Assembly: GCA_019155205.2 (NCBI GenBank)
Contig: JAHNZQ020003147.1
Location: forward strand, 1,319,154 to 1,383,153
From: Gracilaria vermiculophylla
Lineage: Eukaryota; Rhodophyta; Florideophyceae; Gracilariales; Gracilariaceae
DNA length: 64,000 nucleotides
Direction: 5' to 3'
In this document: piece by piece, positions 39,305 to 51,391 of the stretch
How the letters are laid out: each line of letters starts with the position of its first letter
Numbering within the stretch: the stretch's first letter is position 1
Program-made: the position numbers and the translations under genes
Notes under the pieces: model-generated
Told to the model about the DNA's origin: nothing
The model's input: the letters and a program-made list of their open reading frames with translations, nothing else
The model's database searches: none

Positions 39305-42300
39305 TCGTTGTGCTGCGGTGTACTTTCTGCTTGTAGTGTGAAGTAGTTGTTGATGCAAAGCTCGTTATGCACGGAAAAGATGATGTTATAGAAACACGCG
39401 TTGTGGGAGTGTGTAGCGGTGGCTGCGGAATAGTAATAGTTTGCTGCGGAACGCTAGGCTGGCAGCGAGCTGTGACAGCGGATGTATGAAGCAGGCTGCT
39501 TGCACCTACCTGCATGGATAACCGGCCGCATCACATCACGCGTGCAGGGATACGAGTCTGTCGATCAATGGCAGACAGGCCGGCGCTCCAGCGGGGAACG
39601 TAGGTGGAACCACATATCAATAGAGCTATAAATACAGGGGCTGCCGTATTAGGGTAACTCTGGCAACTTACAATACGCGCCATGATGGCGCAGTGACTTT
39701 CCTAACATCCATCACGCATCGCCAATTATGCTGTAATCAATATGCTCCTTAAAATCTCAAGAGCTCACCAGGACTCCGAACTGGTGCGACGCAGCGCCGC
39801 AGCCTGATAGATTCTATCCATGAGGTTGCGCGCGGCACCCTCCGTCTCTTTCCAACATTTCATCTATATCACGTACTGGAGTCAGAAGCATACGAGGCGC
39901 GGAAAAATGCCTTGCAACGTCCCCTCAAATTGATCTGCTGACTTGGGCCGTACAAACTTTCGACTCGATACCGAGAAAATGCTTGGCTATGGAACGCGAG
40001 AAGCGCTTGTTATCGTTCAGTCAACTGCTCTGTGGTGGCTTGTTGCGCCCTCGTTCGACGCTCTCATGCCTATGAGATATTTGAAATCCATTGCTAAACT
40101 TGGTTGTGGACCATTCCTCTCACTCACACGTTTCAAATCCCTCACACTTTCCGTCGGATCAATGTGCAACGCTCTATTCACCGGTTCATTCCATGTTGTT
40201 TTCCATACTCAGCCAACGCGCGGTCAAAGAAGTTGGGAAGTGTGGGACCCCAGCCTGGCCTCACACTCCAGTTTTTGAGACTTGGAGGCTCCCAACCTGG
40301 CTGCATGTTTCTTAAGTTCCATCGCTGCAAATGCACTCTTATAAATTGAACTTGATTCACCCGGAAAGCTTGACCATACCCATTGATGTGTCCAGGGAAT
40401 TTCTTCATCTAGCCTGTTGCTGGTGGAATCGTGCTGAGCAATACGTGTAACCGCCACTTACAAGGATAATTGTGGCGGAAGTGGAACCTGTGAAAGTTTG
40501 TGCACTACATCATGCGCCGGAGTTCACGGGCCTTGCGGTGGATTTTGTTTAATAAGTGTCATTTTCCGTGCGGCACGCAGACATAACGCGGTTTTTAAAT
40601 TCCTCGTTTACGAAGAGGCGTGGCATGTATGCCCTCTTTAATCCGTATACCTGTTGTTTTCAAACCTCATTAGTGGGGAACAGCCAGGGTCTTTCACCCT
40701 GCCATGTAATGCATTGAGAATTGGAAGTATACTCAGCGGGGACCATCAGCTGAGCAAACTGCGAACAGTAAGTTCGGCTTCTGTTCGTACCCCATTCTGT
40801 TCTGCCCTAGACGAGAAGCTGACATCTGTCATTCCAATTGGGTAAGTAGCCCGTCACATGATGAACATTTTCCGCTTCCACTTGGCTGTTCAAATTTGCC
40901 CGCTATTGAACAAAAAGCCAGTAAAGACGAATAGTGGCCGATGGCGGTCGATCTCTATTGGTCATGATTCATCCCGCTCTCGTGCACTTTGTCAGGACGA
41001 CTTCCACCCTGACACGATTCTTTATCAGCAAACAGTCTCAGGAGTGATGATATTAATAGACCGGAGCGTCAAACTGATCACATCTCTGGGCTTGTGTCCT
41101 GGGTAAGGCTGATGAAAGTCGGTTCTTTTCGACATAGCCAAAACTTTCGTGGGATGGACCTGGCGCAGCAGCACGCCTCATCCCCCTGATGAGTTTCTCA
41201 GAGGAGGGCAGGGACTTGTTACATTCTCTTGCTTTCCCTCTTCAGATTAGTGAAGTTCCCTTTATTTCGTTTGTTCCTCGGGGCTTCCGCAGCCAATGCA
41301 ACGGTGAAAGAGTGCGTCCCAGAAACGGGCAGGAACGCCACCAAAAGACGACTTCTTACTCATCCAGGTGTGGAAGCAATCAAAACAACCCAACTGCTTG
41401 TTTCCTACATCTCTTGAACTCGGAGAATGAACCTACATTGACTTTATGTATCGCTGAGCTCGGCGACTGGACAAGCTGCGATAACCTCGCGAGAGTATCT
41501 TGAGGTGTAGCATAGTTTTGAATCGGGATCGGTCATCGCGCCGCATTCTGGTAGGACTCATATACAATCGTCCACATAGGCCTCGGTTCAACCGATTATT
41601 CTGAGGCACTCGCGACCGGACTGCGAAGATATGGTGCTGTGTCACCACTACACCTCGCACGCAAAAAAAGTTCGACAATGCTTGCGCGTGTGCCCAGCAC
41701 TCCCAAGTACCTCCTGTAAAATGTGTGGTTGGCGGCCCCAATTAAAACCCACGGTATACAACTTATTTCGCGATGAGCACTCGCTGACAACTGCGTGTCC
41801 AACCTTACCTCACATGTAGTGAGAAGAATTCACCGTCAGGATGAAACACGTCAGTGTAGACAGTCTAAACCATGAAGTCTCGAGTCTGATTCTCATAACA
41901 GGCCAGACATCAACATCCGAATGCACGAAAGATGGAAGAGCTCCTTTCTTTGTCCACAGCAGGCGGTCTGTCTCACAAACATCGTACTGTGTGGGCCGTC
42001 TACACCTCTACACTATACAAAACTGGCTCGCAATTGAATGTGCCCATTCAGCGCAGAGAACCCCCAAGGGCTTCCACACATCTGTTTAAGAATCGCCCTC
42101 TCCCTTGTTTTGACGAATCAGTTTGCCTCTTGCTTCACATGATGTCTAGACCGCTGAGACGTGTGCTAGAGTTAGATGCAGTGCCGCGTCTACTGTCAAC
42201 TTTTGTCGCCTCTGGAAGCCGAGAGTGACCTCTATTTAAGCCTTCGAACCCCGCCGAGCATCGTCTCTGCGTACGTCACTTCTACGCCACACCAAATCGC

Positions 42301-42348
42301 AGAGACGAATCACATCTGCCACTTAATTTTCTTTACCTGAATCATACA
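39305..42348. other. 3-kb gene-poor region
   Basis: Only short frames (under 140 codons) are present and none resembles a protein or continues across a plausible splice. I see no tRNA A/B-box pair, no tandem array and no terminal inverted repeats. The last 100 bp must contain the zinc-finger promoter. Confidence 0.45.
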
Positions 42349-43116
42349 ATGTCATCATCACGCAGCCCGAAGATGGATCTCAAATTCATCCTCAGCCAAG
42401 GCGGTGATATCTCTGCATCGTCGCATAATCGAGGAAGCTCTGCTTCGGCATCAGGCTCTCGATCTCGCGGTGATGGGAAGTCGTCATCCTCGAAAAGCCT
42501 TCGGAAATATCCATGTTCGATATGCGGTGCGACCTTTGCCCAGAGTAACGATGCTCTAAAGCACAGAAGGTTGTTAACATGCCACCCCATATTACCCCAC
42601 GATTCATTCAAGAAAAGTTTCTAACCAAGTGTAATTGTCATGCCCTACAATTTGCTATTGGTGATCTGAACAGGACTGTGCATGACAAACTACGGCCGTT
42701 CAAGTGTGACATATGCGGCAGTAGCTTCGGAGAGAAAGGTATGGTCGGACGACTTTTTTGAAGTTGATGAGGATACGATCCTCGCATGATCCTATTTGTA
42801 ACGGTCATATTTTGAAAAATGCTAACCGGTTTTTCCAATATCTGTTGATGCTCCAATCCTTTCCCGAGGTGTAGGAAATTTGAGCAAGCACAAGAAATCT
42901 GTGCATTTAAAAGAAAAACCCTACGGATGCGATATTTGTGGAGCATGTTTCGCTTTCAAAGACGGTCTGCAGAGGCATCGCTCCTTAGTGCATCTTGATC
43001 AACGACCTCACAAGTGTGAAGTCTGCGGGCAAATGTTCAAACAAAAGTCCCAATTAAGGAGACACTTTTGTCTGGGAAAAAACGCAAACAAAATGAACGA
43101 CATTGAAATGAGATGA
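42349..43116 (+). CDS. C2H2 zinc-finger protein, four fingers, three exons
   Basis: Exons are 42349-42569, 42674-42738 and 42875-43116, with introns of 104 and 136 nt; joined they encode 175 aa. The first 60 residues are Ser-rich and basic. Finger 1 is YPCSICGATF..ALKHRRTVH, whose last histidine is supplied by exon 2. Finger 2 is FKCDICGSSFGEKGNLSKHKKSVH, split across exons 2 and 3 at GEK|G. Finger 3 is YGCDICGACFAFKDGLQRHRSLVH. Finger 4 (HKCEVCGQMFKQKSQLRRHFC) ends His-x-Cys, a C2HC-like or degenerate finger. Linkers such as DKLRPF, LKEKPY and LDQRPH are close to the canonical TGEKP type, so tandem DNA binding is likely. The agreement of the splice junctions with finger spacing is strong evidence for the model. 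Probable nuclear transcription regulator; targets unknown. Confidence 0.88.
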
Positions 43117-46100
43117 TGACTATGATCATGTTTCCACAGCTTTTGTTTCATCTAAAGCTTGGTACATAACTGACAAGGAGTGCATGGGGCAAAGAATGTT
43201 TTTGGTGCAAAAATTAAAACATCATGACGTCTCACAGCTCACTCACAGCCCATCAGTACCGGAGAAACCTTGTGGAACATTTTTCATGATCACCACCTTC
43301 CCTCAGTTTATAAGTACGACACGTGTTACAATATAGATGTAGTCTTTATAGCTCCAAATGATTGCTGAATTCGTTCATGCAGGATGAAAAAGCCCTTGGC
43401 TAACTTGTTTCTAGCTTAAACCATTTTTCCTCTTATTGATAAAAAAAAAGAACAAAGAATTGACAGAACTGAGTTCAGCTCTTTAAACAGACAATAGTGG
43501 ACTTCTTGAACAAATTTCAAACTGTCCTTAAAGGTGATGTGGCTTCTAAACATCTATGTGGTTCCCGTTGAAAAACAAGTATGAACGCAGAACTGGAGAG
43601 TGATGTGGAAAGATAGAACGTGTAGTTTCGCCTGAATCTATTATGTACAATAAGTCTTTCGCTTTCTCCGGAAAACGGAATATTAAACATACTATAAGGG
43701 ATTCGTGTTTTCTTTCCTCCCACGATTTTTTTAAGTATTACTGATTCTTTTTTTTTTGGAAAGTGAACCGAAACGATTTACAAAATACACAAAGAACGTC
43801 CAGATCTGTGAGTTTTGAACAGGGATTCTGTCTATAAAAATGAGAAAAGACAGTGCAATGAATTGTTGCCTAGTCAACAAGATGCAAAGCTTAGTGAGTG
43901 ATTGTTAAAAAGGAGAAGTTGTTCTGGCGCATATAAATAGGTAACATTTATCGATTCAGCCTAGGAATGAGTGAAACCCGGAGAAATATCTTCAATAATA
44001 CCCTCGCAGTAAAGAAAATGGCAGTTTAGCACACGATCCTGTGTGGATCTTCCTATCTACCTCTCCTTCTCGACGAACCAACGATAAAAAAAAAGCCATC
44101 GGATCTGACTACGAAGCCTTGCCTTGGTCACAAATAGGAACAGCCCGCAAGAGTTTATTAATGCTTTTCTGCAATTCAATGTTCTGATCATATCTATCAA
44201 ATGCGATCAAGTAATTCAGGTTACCGCGATGAAGAGATGGGTAGAGAAAGAATTTGCCTGCTTCTCACATATAAAAGTGCCAGATATTGATAACTCAACA
44301 TTTATCAAGAAATTATCAAAAGCTACATTCCACGAACGTGAAACTGAAGAAAAAAAGATCGAAGGGCATACCACCCGTTCCTGGATCAAAAATTGTAGTT
44401 CACAATTACTAATAACAAAACAATCTCAGTTTATAACCTCAGAAGCGCTGCAATAGAAAACCTATCATTGTGGTTTTTTGGCCATTTGTATTTCACTATA
44501 TCATTTATTTAAGTGAGCAGTGGCCGAATAGCTTGCTATTCTTCGATGAATTTGTTTCGTCACGCAGCGAGACACAGCTTTTACAAAAACTTGAAAGGTA
44601 AAATACCCTAAACCTTTTCTTTGAGAATATCATTGCAGCCGTTTCCTTCAATTTTTAAGCAGGACATATGTCAAGCAACTTGTCCTGCGGTGACATATTT
44701 TCTTATATATTCAATTCCAGAGATAGAATCAAAGTAATGCAAACCAGCATATGGTCTTCCAAAATATCACGTTCATTATTTACACGTCTTCCAATAAGAA
44801 AGGCCCTACTATTAACGAAGACTTTACAAAGGAAATTTTGGATGTTACTTGTGTGACTGAGCTCTGGTAAATGAGGAAGGTAATTTCGCATCTCAATAAG
44901 AAATACATGAAACATGAATATGGTCTCACCAAAAAAATGCTGGGAAGCTGACTTCGAAGAAATCAAACTTTGATACTTCTTGCCTCAAACTACAAAGTAA
45001 GCACGCCAACGTTATCATGTTGGGGTATAAGAAATCTTCATAAATCTTTTCTTACATCATACACAGAAAGTCAAAATCTGTGTTTGTGCCTATCCGGTGA
45101 AGAGCCAGAAATAACACAATGCTGATTGACGAAAATAATTCACGACTGAGAATGTTTTTCTTAAAAGGTCCAAGCTGATGACTTCTTTTGCAAATATTCA
45201 TTTGCTGGTTCTACATATATTGAACTCCAGGCATGCAGTGCAGATATGATCAAGGAAAAGTAGCAGAAGAAGACAATATTTGTGCAGATATTCGCGCACG
45301 AGTTCTCATTTTGAACGATGAGAAGTAGTAGGCATTGAGACCGAAGACGTTAAACAGGAACGTTACAGACAGAACTGAGTTCTTGTGATGCTGTACAAAA
45401 GGAAAACCAAATTTGATAGATTTCTGGCTCAAGCCTGTAAGCGTGCAAAATCAGAAGTCCTTCATTTTCAATTTTGTTGAAGCTGCTCTCTAATTCATAT
45501 CCCTGGAAATATCTATCTCACACATATTTCTTTTCCTTCAACGAGATCAGGGTTGCAATAGTTCAATTCTATTTCAGCCTCTTTAGCATTTCAAAGATGC
45601 TGCATCAAGTTGTGGCTATGAAATAATGTTATATGACTGCGCCATGAACGTATAATAAAACGCCAAGCATATCGTTTTCTGGTGGCCGCCGAGTCACACG
45701 TTGAGAAGAACGTTAGAGTATTAGCAATGCTTTCATCGCAATATGGAAGACACGAATTCGGCTGGATAAGTACTTTTCATTCTTCACTTAGAAACCCACT
45801 CAAGATTTTCGATGCAACAGCTTTCGCCATTTGTTAATCTCCTTCTCGGAACAAAAACTTGAAGGGGAAGATTTTTTTCTGCATATTAATAGTCAAACAA
45901 ACAGTTGTCGGCCTGCCAGTGGGTAGAAAAAGAGCGTAAAATGGTAACAAATGTTTTAATCCTAGAAGCTATAAGGGTGTTTCGGAGGCAACAAAAAATG
46001 TGTTCTGAACAGAGTTTTACACAGCGCAGCATGACTAAAAAAAAACTGAAGCCAGAAAGGCAGTCTTACAGGGAAAAACATTATTTTACGAGCAAGAAAT

Positions 46101-47850
46101 TCCTCTCTTTTGCCTGTGACAATTGATATGTGTATTTGTTTTCTTGCCTTCAAAACCACAAATGACGATATCGGTAAGGCTCGAGGGAGACTGATTCTTA
46201 ACACGCTTGAATGATGCCTGCATAATTCTGTTGATCTGCCTCGATTAAACTAGTGATGGTCGCAAGAAAACGGGAGTTTGCTTTGTCAGGATCTTTCAAC
46301 ATTGGTTGTTTGCATCTAGAAGTTAGACATAGAATCGTTACACGTACATTATGAATTGTCTTTTCACAAGATGTGCGGAGTTAAGCAACAAATCCATCAC
46401 TAAATTGCTCATTCGAGATGTCGAGACTGTTCCACACAAATTCAAGCGGTATACCGTCTTTTTACCTCTGATAAGTTTGCAGGGCTTTTATATGTGCTTA
46501 GATGTTTAAACAAGCATGTCGAAAGAATTTTGACTGGACAATAAAACAAGCGTCGTAATGAGGGCTGAAAACCAGTCAAGAAGCGCCTGTCGTCGTAGAA
46601 ATCCTGAAACAATCGAGAGTGAAACTGTGGAAAGACTAAAGGTTCCACGAAGTATATGCTGCGAAGAACTGTGAATATCAATATTAGATTTAAAAGTCTC
46701 GATTGTACCTATTGTCAAACTCATGACACTGGGCACACCAAAAGTCGAGTCATCATCACAAGAGCACCTGTGATATCATATCGATAATTGCGAGATTCTT
46801 TAAACAGAAATAGTTTTGAATTCCATTCTTTTTTATTGAGGGAATTTCTTCTCTTTCACGAAGTCAGAAACGGTTTGACATCCCGTTTTTTATTGCTGAT
46901 TATATCTATTAAGAATATCTTCTGTCGGGAGTTCGTAGTGTTCTTAACGGTTGTTGTCCGGAACCCAAACGAGAAGAATGAGATCCTCCAGATGTTTAAC
47001 GGAGAACATATCAAAAAATATTGAAATAGACAAAGCTTTGAAGGTCTGTAGAGATCACGGAGTACTAAAAATTTGACCAAGATCATCCTGGGAAAGAATT
47101 GAATTTGCAAGAACAGAATTGACATCCTGCATTGATACAAGACTGTACACTCAACTTTTGTCATGTAGATAGGGTCTTTAGGTTCAGAAGGATATGAAAT
47201 CATTGGTGTCATGAAATGAAAACAGAATAATTCTGTGCCTTGCCGCAGCTGACGCATTCCTCCCAACTTTGCGCCGGTGGTAATCTATTTTATGTGTAAT
47301 TGTCAAGCTTCAGTTAAAGAGAGCTCGTAGATCACATCAAATTGTTTTACATCCCGTTGCATTTAAATGGATCGACAGCTTGAATTTAAAGATGTAGCTC
47401 CAAATCAGAGAGAGCGCCAAATGTCAATGAACAATGGGTATTATTCTTGTAGTTCATGCGCAAATAAGGTATCACAGATGTACCGTGTTTTCTCATGAGC
47501 TTCAAAAACAATCGGTTCCACCAGGCGGGTGTGTGTCACATAATCTGTTTTTCTGTCGTTCTTCAATGTGTAGGATGATCTTGTGTTCAGCAAAAATGTG
47601 ACGGATATGACGTAAAACAGGAGATGGTTTCAATATAATTACTTGAGAAATTGGAGCAGTTGGTGGTTGACACTTGATAGTGTAGTGCTGACCCCTTTGA
47701 TTTAAATCAGTCGCATAGTTTTTCATTCAGTCATCAAGAAGAAACCATCGCATTGAGCATAATCAAACAAGAGATAACCGCATCTGCTCTAGTTATACAA
47801 TTATGTAGAATATGTAGATAAAGAAGCTCTCGACGCTTGGTTAACCTTTC
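43117..47850. other. AT-rich 4.7-kb gene desert
   Basis: Composition changes abruptly to AT-rich, with A and T homopolymers (for example near 43441 and 43748). Short frames occur on both strands, none with a family resemblance that I can defend. Some words recur: GACAGAACTGAGTTC is exact at 43462 and 45368, and CTTTAAACAGA occurs near 43480 and 46798. Decayed mobile DNA is a possible origin but I see no reverse transcriptase, integrase or terminal repeats. No tRNA is seen. Confidence 0.5.
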
Positions 47851-48333
47851 TCAAAAGCAGGTGGACCACTTTCGGCTAAATCGAATCGGAATTCGAACCG
47901 TTCTTCTCCTCTTCTTTGCCTCAGACTCTGCCAGGAAAGGCAGGTGCAAACTTTTCCTCTCCCGGCTGCATGCGAAGGGCTGCTTAATGCTCGCATGCTT
48001 CAGACGATCGATCTCGAGCTCTCTCTCAGTGGGCTTTGTCGCGTGGCTTGTTTGCACCCTCTCCAAACTCTGGCGCAGTTTTTCGTTCTCGTCCAAGGCA
48101 GCAGCCAGTCGAGCGTTTGCGCCGGCGCGGAAGGTGTGGAATTCGCGCTCGATGCGACGAATTTCTGCCAGTGCGGCCTGCAGGCGATCGGACATGTCAG
48201 CAGGAGCGGCGCGAAGTTGGGCCCGTTCCTGAAAGCGCATACGGTCTTCCTGGTGAGACGCTAGGAAAGCGCGAAATTGACGGCGGCGAGAATTTGGGGA
48301 GATTTGTAAAGTCTTCGGCGGCAAGGTGGCCAT
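47851..48333 (-). CDS. 160-aa coiled-coil protein, hypothetical
   Basis: A minus-strand ATG-to-TGA frame at the edge of the AT desert, with clearly higher GC than its left neighbour. The N-terminal 45 residues are Arg/Gln-rich. Residues about 46-112 form a heptad-like helix (SDRLQAALAEIRRIEREF, then LAAALDENEKLRQSLERV). The last 45 residues are basic (EAKKRRRTVRIPIRFSRKW) and less regular, and could be intronic or read past the true end. No family is recognisable because short coiled coils are not diagnostic. I consider it probably a real gene because of codon-like GC pattern and regular heptads, but the 3' end is uncertain. Confidence 0.5.
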   Translation of the reverse strand: MATLPPKTLQISPNSRRRQFRAFLASHQEDRMRFQERAQLRAAPADMSDRLQAALAEIRRIEREFHTFRAGANARLAAALDENEKLRQSLERVQTSHATKPTERELEIDRLKHASIKQPFACSRERKSLHLPFLAESEAKKRRRTVRIPIRFSRKWSTCF

Positions 48334-49300
48334 TTCTCAAGGTTGGGAATAACAAAGCAAAATGAACAAGAGCAGATGGTTGGTACGGTTCGTCAGGAAT
48401 GAGGCAACCCAGCGATGATTTGGTTGGGGACTAGTATTTAGCCGGTGCTTTGCAGATGGTAGGACGTTTATTCACTTCTGTTTTACAAGGCAGGTGACGA
48501 GGATCGCGGCTGCCGCGGGGTATCTCATGCAAGTGGGGATAGATAAAGACCGTTACGACAATCCGCCATGGCCTTCGGCGGATGAATAAGGATCATCAAG
48601 GAGAAAAAGCGCCAATTCAATGAGAGGAGGTGAACATAACTGTAACGTTCGGGGACTCAGCGCCATGTGCGAGCCTTCTTCGCTAGCGCGGGACTATGCA
48701 TGGCCGGTGTATATTGTAACGGTAAACAACGATGAGCTGACGATGTGGAATCGGTAGAACACTGCATCTTCCGAGTCGACGCTGCGGGTACAGCCTCGCT
48801 GTTCAAAATTTGAATCATGGATTTGGGGATTTGAATGCAATTTCGTTGCACTGTGGCGCCCTGCAATCCTGGGGCGCGCTCAATCCAAGTACTTTTTGTG
48901 CTCCGCGGGCTGGCGCACTTGCGCGCATCATTGGGGAATCTTGATTCGACAACGCTGGTGCGCGTCCTACGAAGCCACGCGCGCTCACGACTGCGGAGGG
49001 GTCACCGCGGCCCATGGCTTCACGCTGGACCACTTCTCAGCAGTGGACCACTAGCAGCCACGCGGCCTTGGCGCCAAGAGCTGCGGATCAAAGTGGCAGC
49101 GTCTCTGTGAAACGCTTGCGCCCGCTGTCAGTCGGAACTTTTCGGGCGGTGCTTCCGCCGGGCCCGAACCCCCGGAGGCGATCTGCCTGCGCCGCACGCC
49201 GGCACTGATTGTTCCTCACTGCGAACTGCTGCGAACTGCAGCGAGCTGGCACCGTCCCGACCGCGGAACCATCTTCAGATCTTCAAGTATACTCATTTCG
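48334..49300. other. divergent intergenic region before the AP endonuclease-like gene
   Basis: This 967-bp region between a minus-strand and a plus-strand gene turns GC-rich after 48.8 kb. Short open frames are present without recognisable products. It presumably contains both promoters. Confidence 0.4.
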
Positions 49301-50761
49301 ATGGACAACTTCTTTAGAAAGCGCCCAGCAGTTGACGTCAAAGAGCAGGCCAACAAGAGACCACGCAACGAGGCGTCTCCGCGTGCCGAGCGCGAGCCAA
49401 GTCTTCGTCCTGACCCACTCGTCATTGTCGTATGTACTGATCTCTCCCACCATCCTTTCTATGTTGCCAAGCCCCCGTTTTCGTTGCTAACCACATTTGA
49501 CACTTTTTACCATGCAAAACTGCGAAAGGCATGGAATTGCAATGGTCTAACACCTCGCTTGCGTTCAGAATCTGATGTGCAAGCCATTCGACAGTTTTTG
49601 GTCAAGTACAGCCCAGATGTCATATTCCTCAGTGAGGTCCGCATATCAGCCGCCCTTGGCTCGGCATCCACCAAGCCTGGCCCCCAATCGCAGCGGGTGC
49701 GTAGTAAAATGCGCGAAGATGACAACAAATCCTTCGCCGATGCTTCGCTGGTGCAATCCCTGATGTCCACCCCAGAACTGCAATCCTACAAACTGCACTT
49801 GAGTTTGGCTGATACCAAATATGCGGGCACCGCCATGCTTTGGAACAGAAACACCACAAGCGGTCCCAAGGTTGTGCGTTACCATCTGGGGCGGGAAAAG
49901 TCGAGGAGACACCATCCAGAAGGGCGCGTAATCTACGCCAAGTTTGAGAACTTTTCTGTGTTGCATACGTGAGTTTCCAGTTCTCAATGCATGCTTCCGC
50001 GCCCATCACGGGCAGTAGCCGTGCACGCGGTTTGTTTATTCGGTTCTGCTAACGTTGTTTCCGCTTTGTTGCTTCGTCGAAAGGTATGTCCCGAACAACG
50101 GCTGGGAGGAGAAGCACTTTGCTCGAAGGCGCGCTTGGGACAAGCAAGTAAAAGAATTCATGCAACGTAAGCGAGAATCCGGAATACAGGTGATTTGGAT
50201 CGGCGACTTGGTAAGTTGCTTTCGTCTTCTACTGACCGCAGAAATAGATCGTTTACAATGTGAAACTGAACACTAATCTAAGCATGAACATCCACGGAAA
50301 AAACTATTTGACAGAACGTTGCACCTAAAGATGAAGACTTATCTCACGCGACGTACTACAGAAAGCAAAGAAAAAGTGGTGACGCGACGTTATCTCCCTT
50401 GGACGTTGGCCAACCTGGATGCACCGATGGGGAAAGACAGCGTTTCGCGGATATTCTTGAGGCAGGTAATATGGTCGACGCGTACCGTAAGCTAGTGGGA
50501 GACAGTGATAGCTCAGGACTGACTTGGCGCGGGCATCCTACCGGAAAACACGGGGGAAGGGGCATGAGAATCGATCATTGTATAGTGTCTCAAGAATTGA
50601 CTCCGCGAGTGACATCTGTTGAGGTAACAGGACATGGGGCGGACAGACAAGGATTCCTCGGATCAGATCACTGCCCCATCGTCGTTCGTCTGAAAGAATA
50701 CAATGCTAAAAACAGTGATGCAGAGAGCGCCAACGAACAGAATGAAGAAAACCATTCATGA
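49301..50761 (+). CDS. exodeoxyribonuclease III / AP endonuclease (APE1-like), four exons
   Basis: The enzyme nicks DNA at abasic sites in base-excision repair. Exons are 49301-49429, 49529-49968, 50084-50210 and 50315-50761, joined to 380 aa; introns are 99, 115 and 104 nt with GT..AG ends. Splicing creates the family order: LVIVAWNCNGL, PDVIFLSEVRIS (metal-binding Glu, E79), YVPNNGWEEKHFARRRAWD, the active-site GDLNV made by the exon 3/exon 4 junction (D231, N233), RIDHCIVS and the catalytic GSDHCPIVVRL (D350, H351). The first 35 residues are basic and disordered (KRPRNEASPR), consistent with nuclear localisation and with an N-terminal PIP-like start QxxFF-type context (MDNFFRKRP). The 99-nt first intron has no stop and is a multiple of three, so naive translation reads through it. 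A short acidic tail ends the protein. Confidence 0.9.
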
Positions 50762-51391
50762 GCGCAGTTCACGTCTGTGAATCACGTAGATACTGTACCT
50801 ATATCGTATGTCGTGTTCGTGATGCATTAGCAGACCTGTTCATTATTCTTATAATGACGTCGCTACTCTCTGGCTTGTCTCCATTGCTTTGTTGCCCACA
50901 TACCAAGGCGCAGCAAGGTTTGCGTAGTCAACAGGCATGCTCCTCTTCCTGTCCAATCGAGGCGTTTGCAGTCCGGGTTTAGCATTGCGCAAATCTGTCT
51001 ACAAGGAGGACATCGAATCTTCATGCTGAGCCAGCCCTTATTTGCGAGTTCCGAGAGAAGATAAGCAGTGTCGCTATTAACGAACAGTTGCACCCGTTTT
51101 CTTCTTTTCGTCTCCGTATTTTTTTATAAAGGGGGCCGAATGGTGGGCTGTCTAAACGAAGGACGACGACGGGCGTGAACAGAGGAAGGACAGGTGTTTC
51201 GCTCATGTTGCGGAAAACATTCCGCAACGGGTTGCTTTCGTGAGTGACATCCCACAGGGAGTTTAGATTGATGCTGTTCCACTTGCTTTGTTTGTTCCAC
51301 ACTTACTTCGAGAGATTGGATATTACTTTATTGAACGCCTACAGTGGTGTTCAAGACGGCATTTTTGTGTCGTATCCCTAATGTGCGGCTC
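50762..51391. other. intergenic region between endonuclease and thiouridylase genes
   Basis: These 630 bp between same-strand genes contain no supportable gene. The thiouridylase frame is open from 51344 without an ATG until 51392. Confidence 0.45.

Noticed and set aside
43117..47850. Retrotransposon polyprotein in the AT-rich island
   Set aside because: I translated several frames looking for gag, integrase or reverse-transcriptase motifs and found none that I could defend.
49301..49972. 223-codon continuous ORF as the endonuclease N-terminus
   Set aside because: It includes a 99-nt GT..AG intron; removing it yields the conserved motif, and the frame ends at the next intron.
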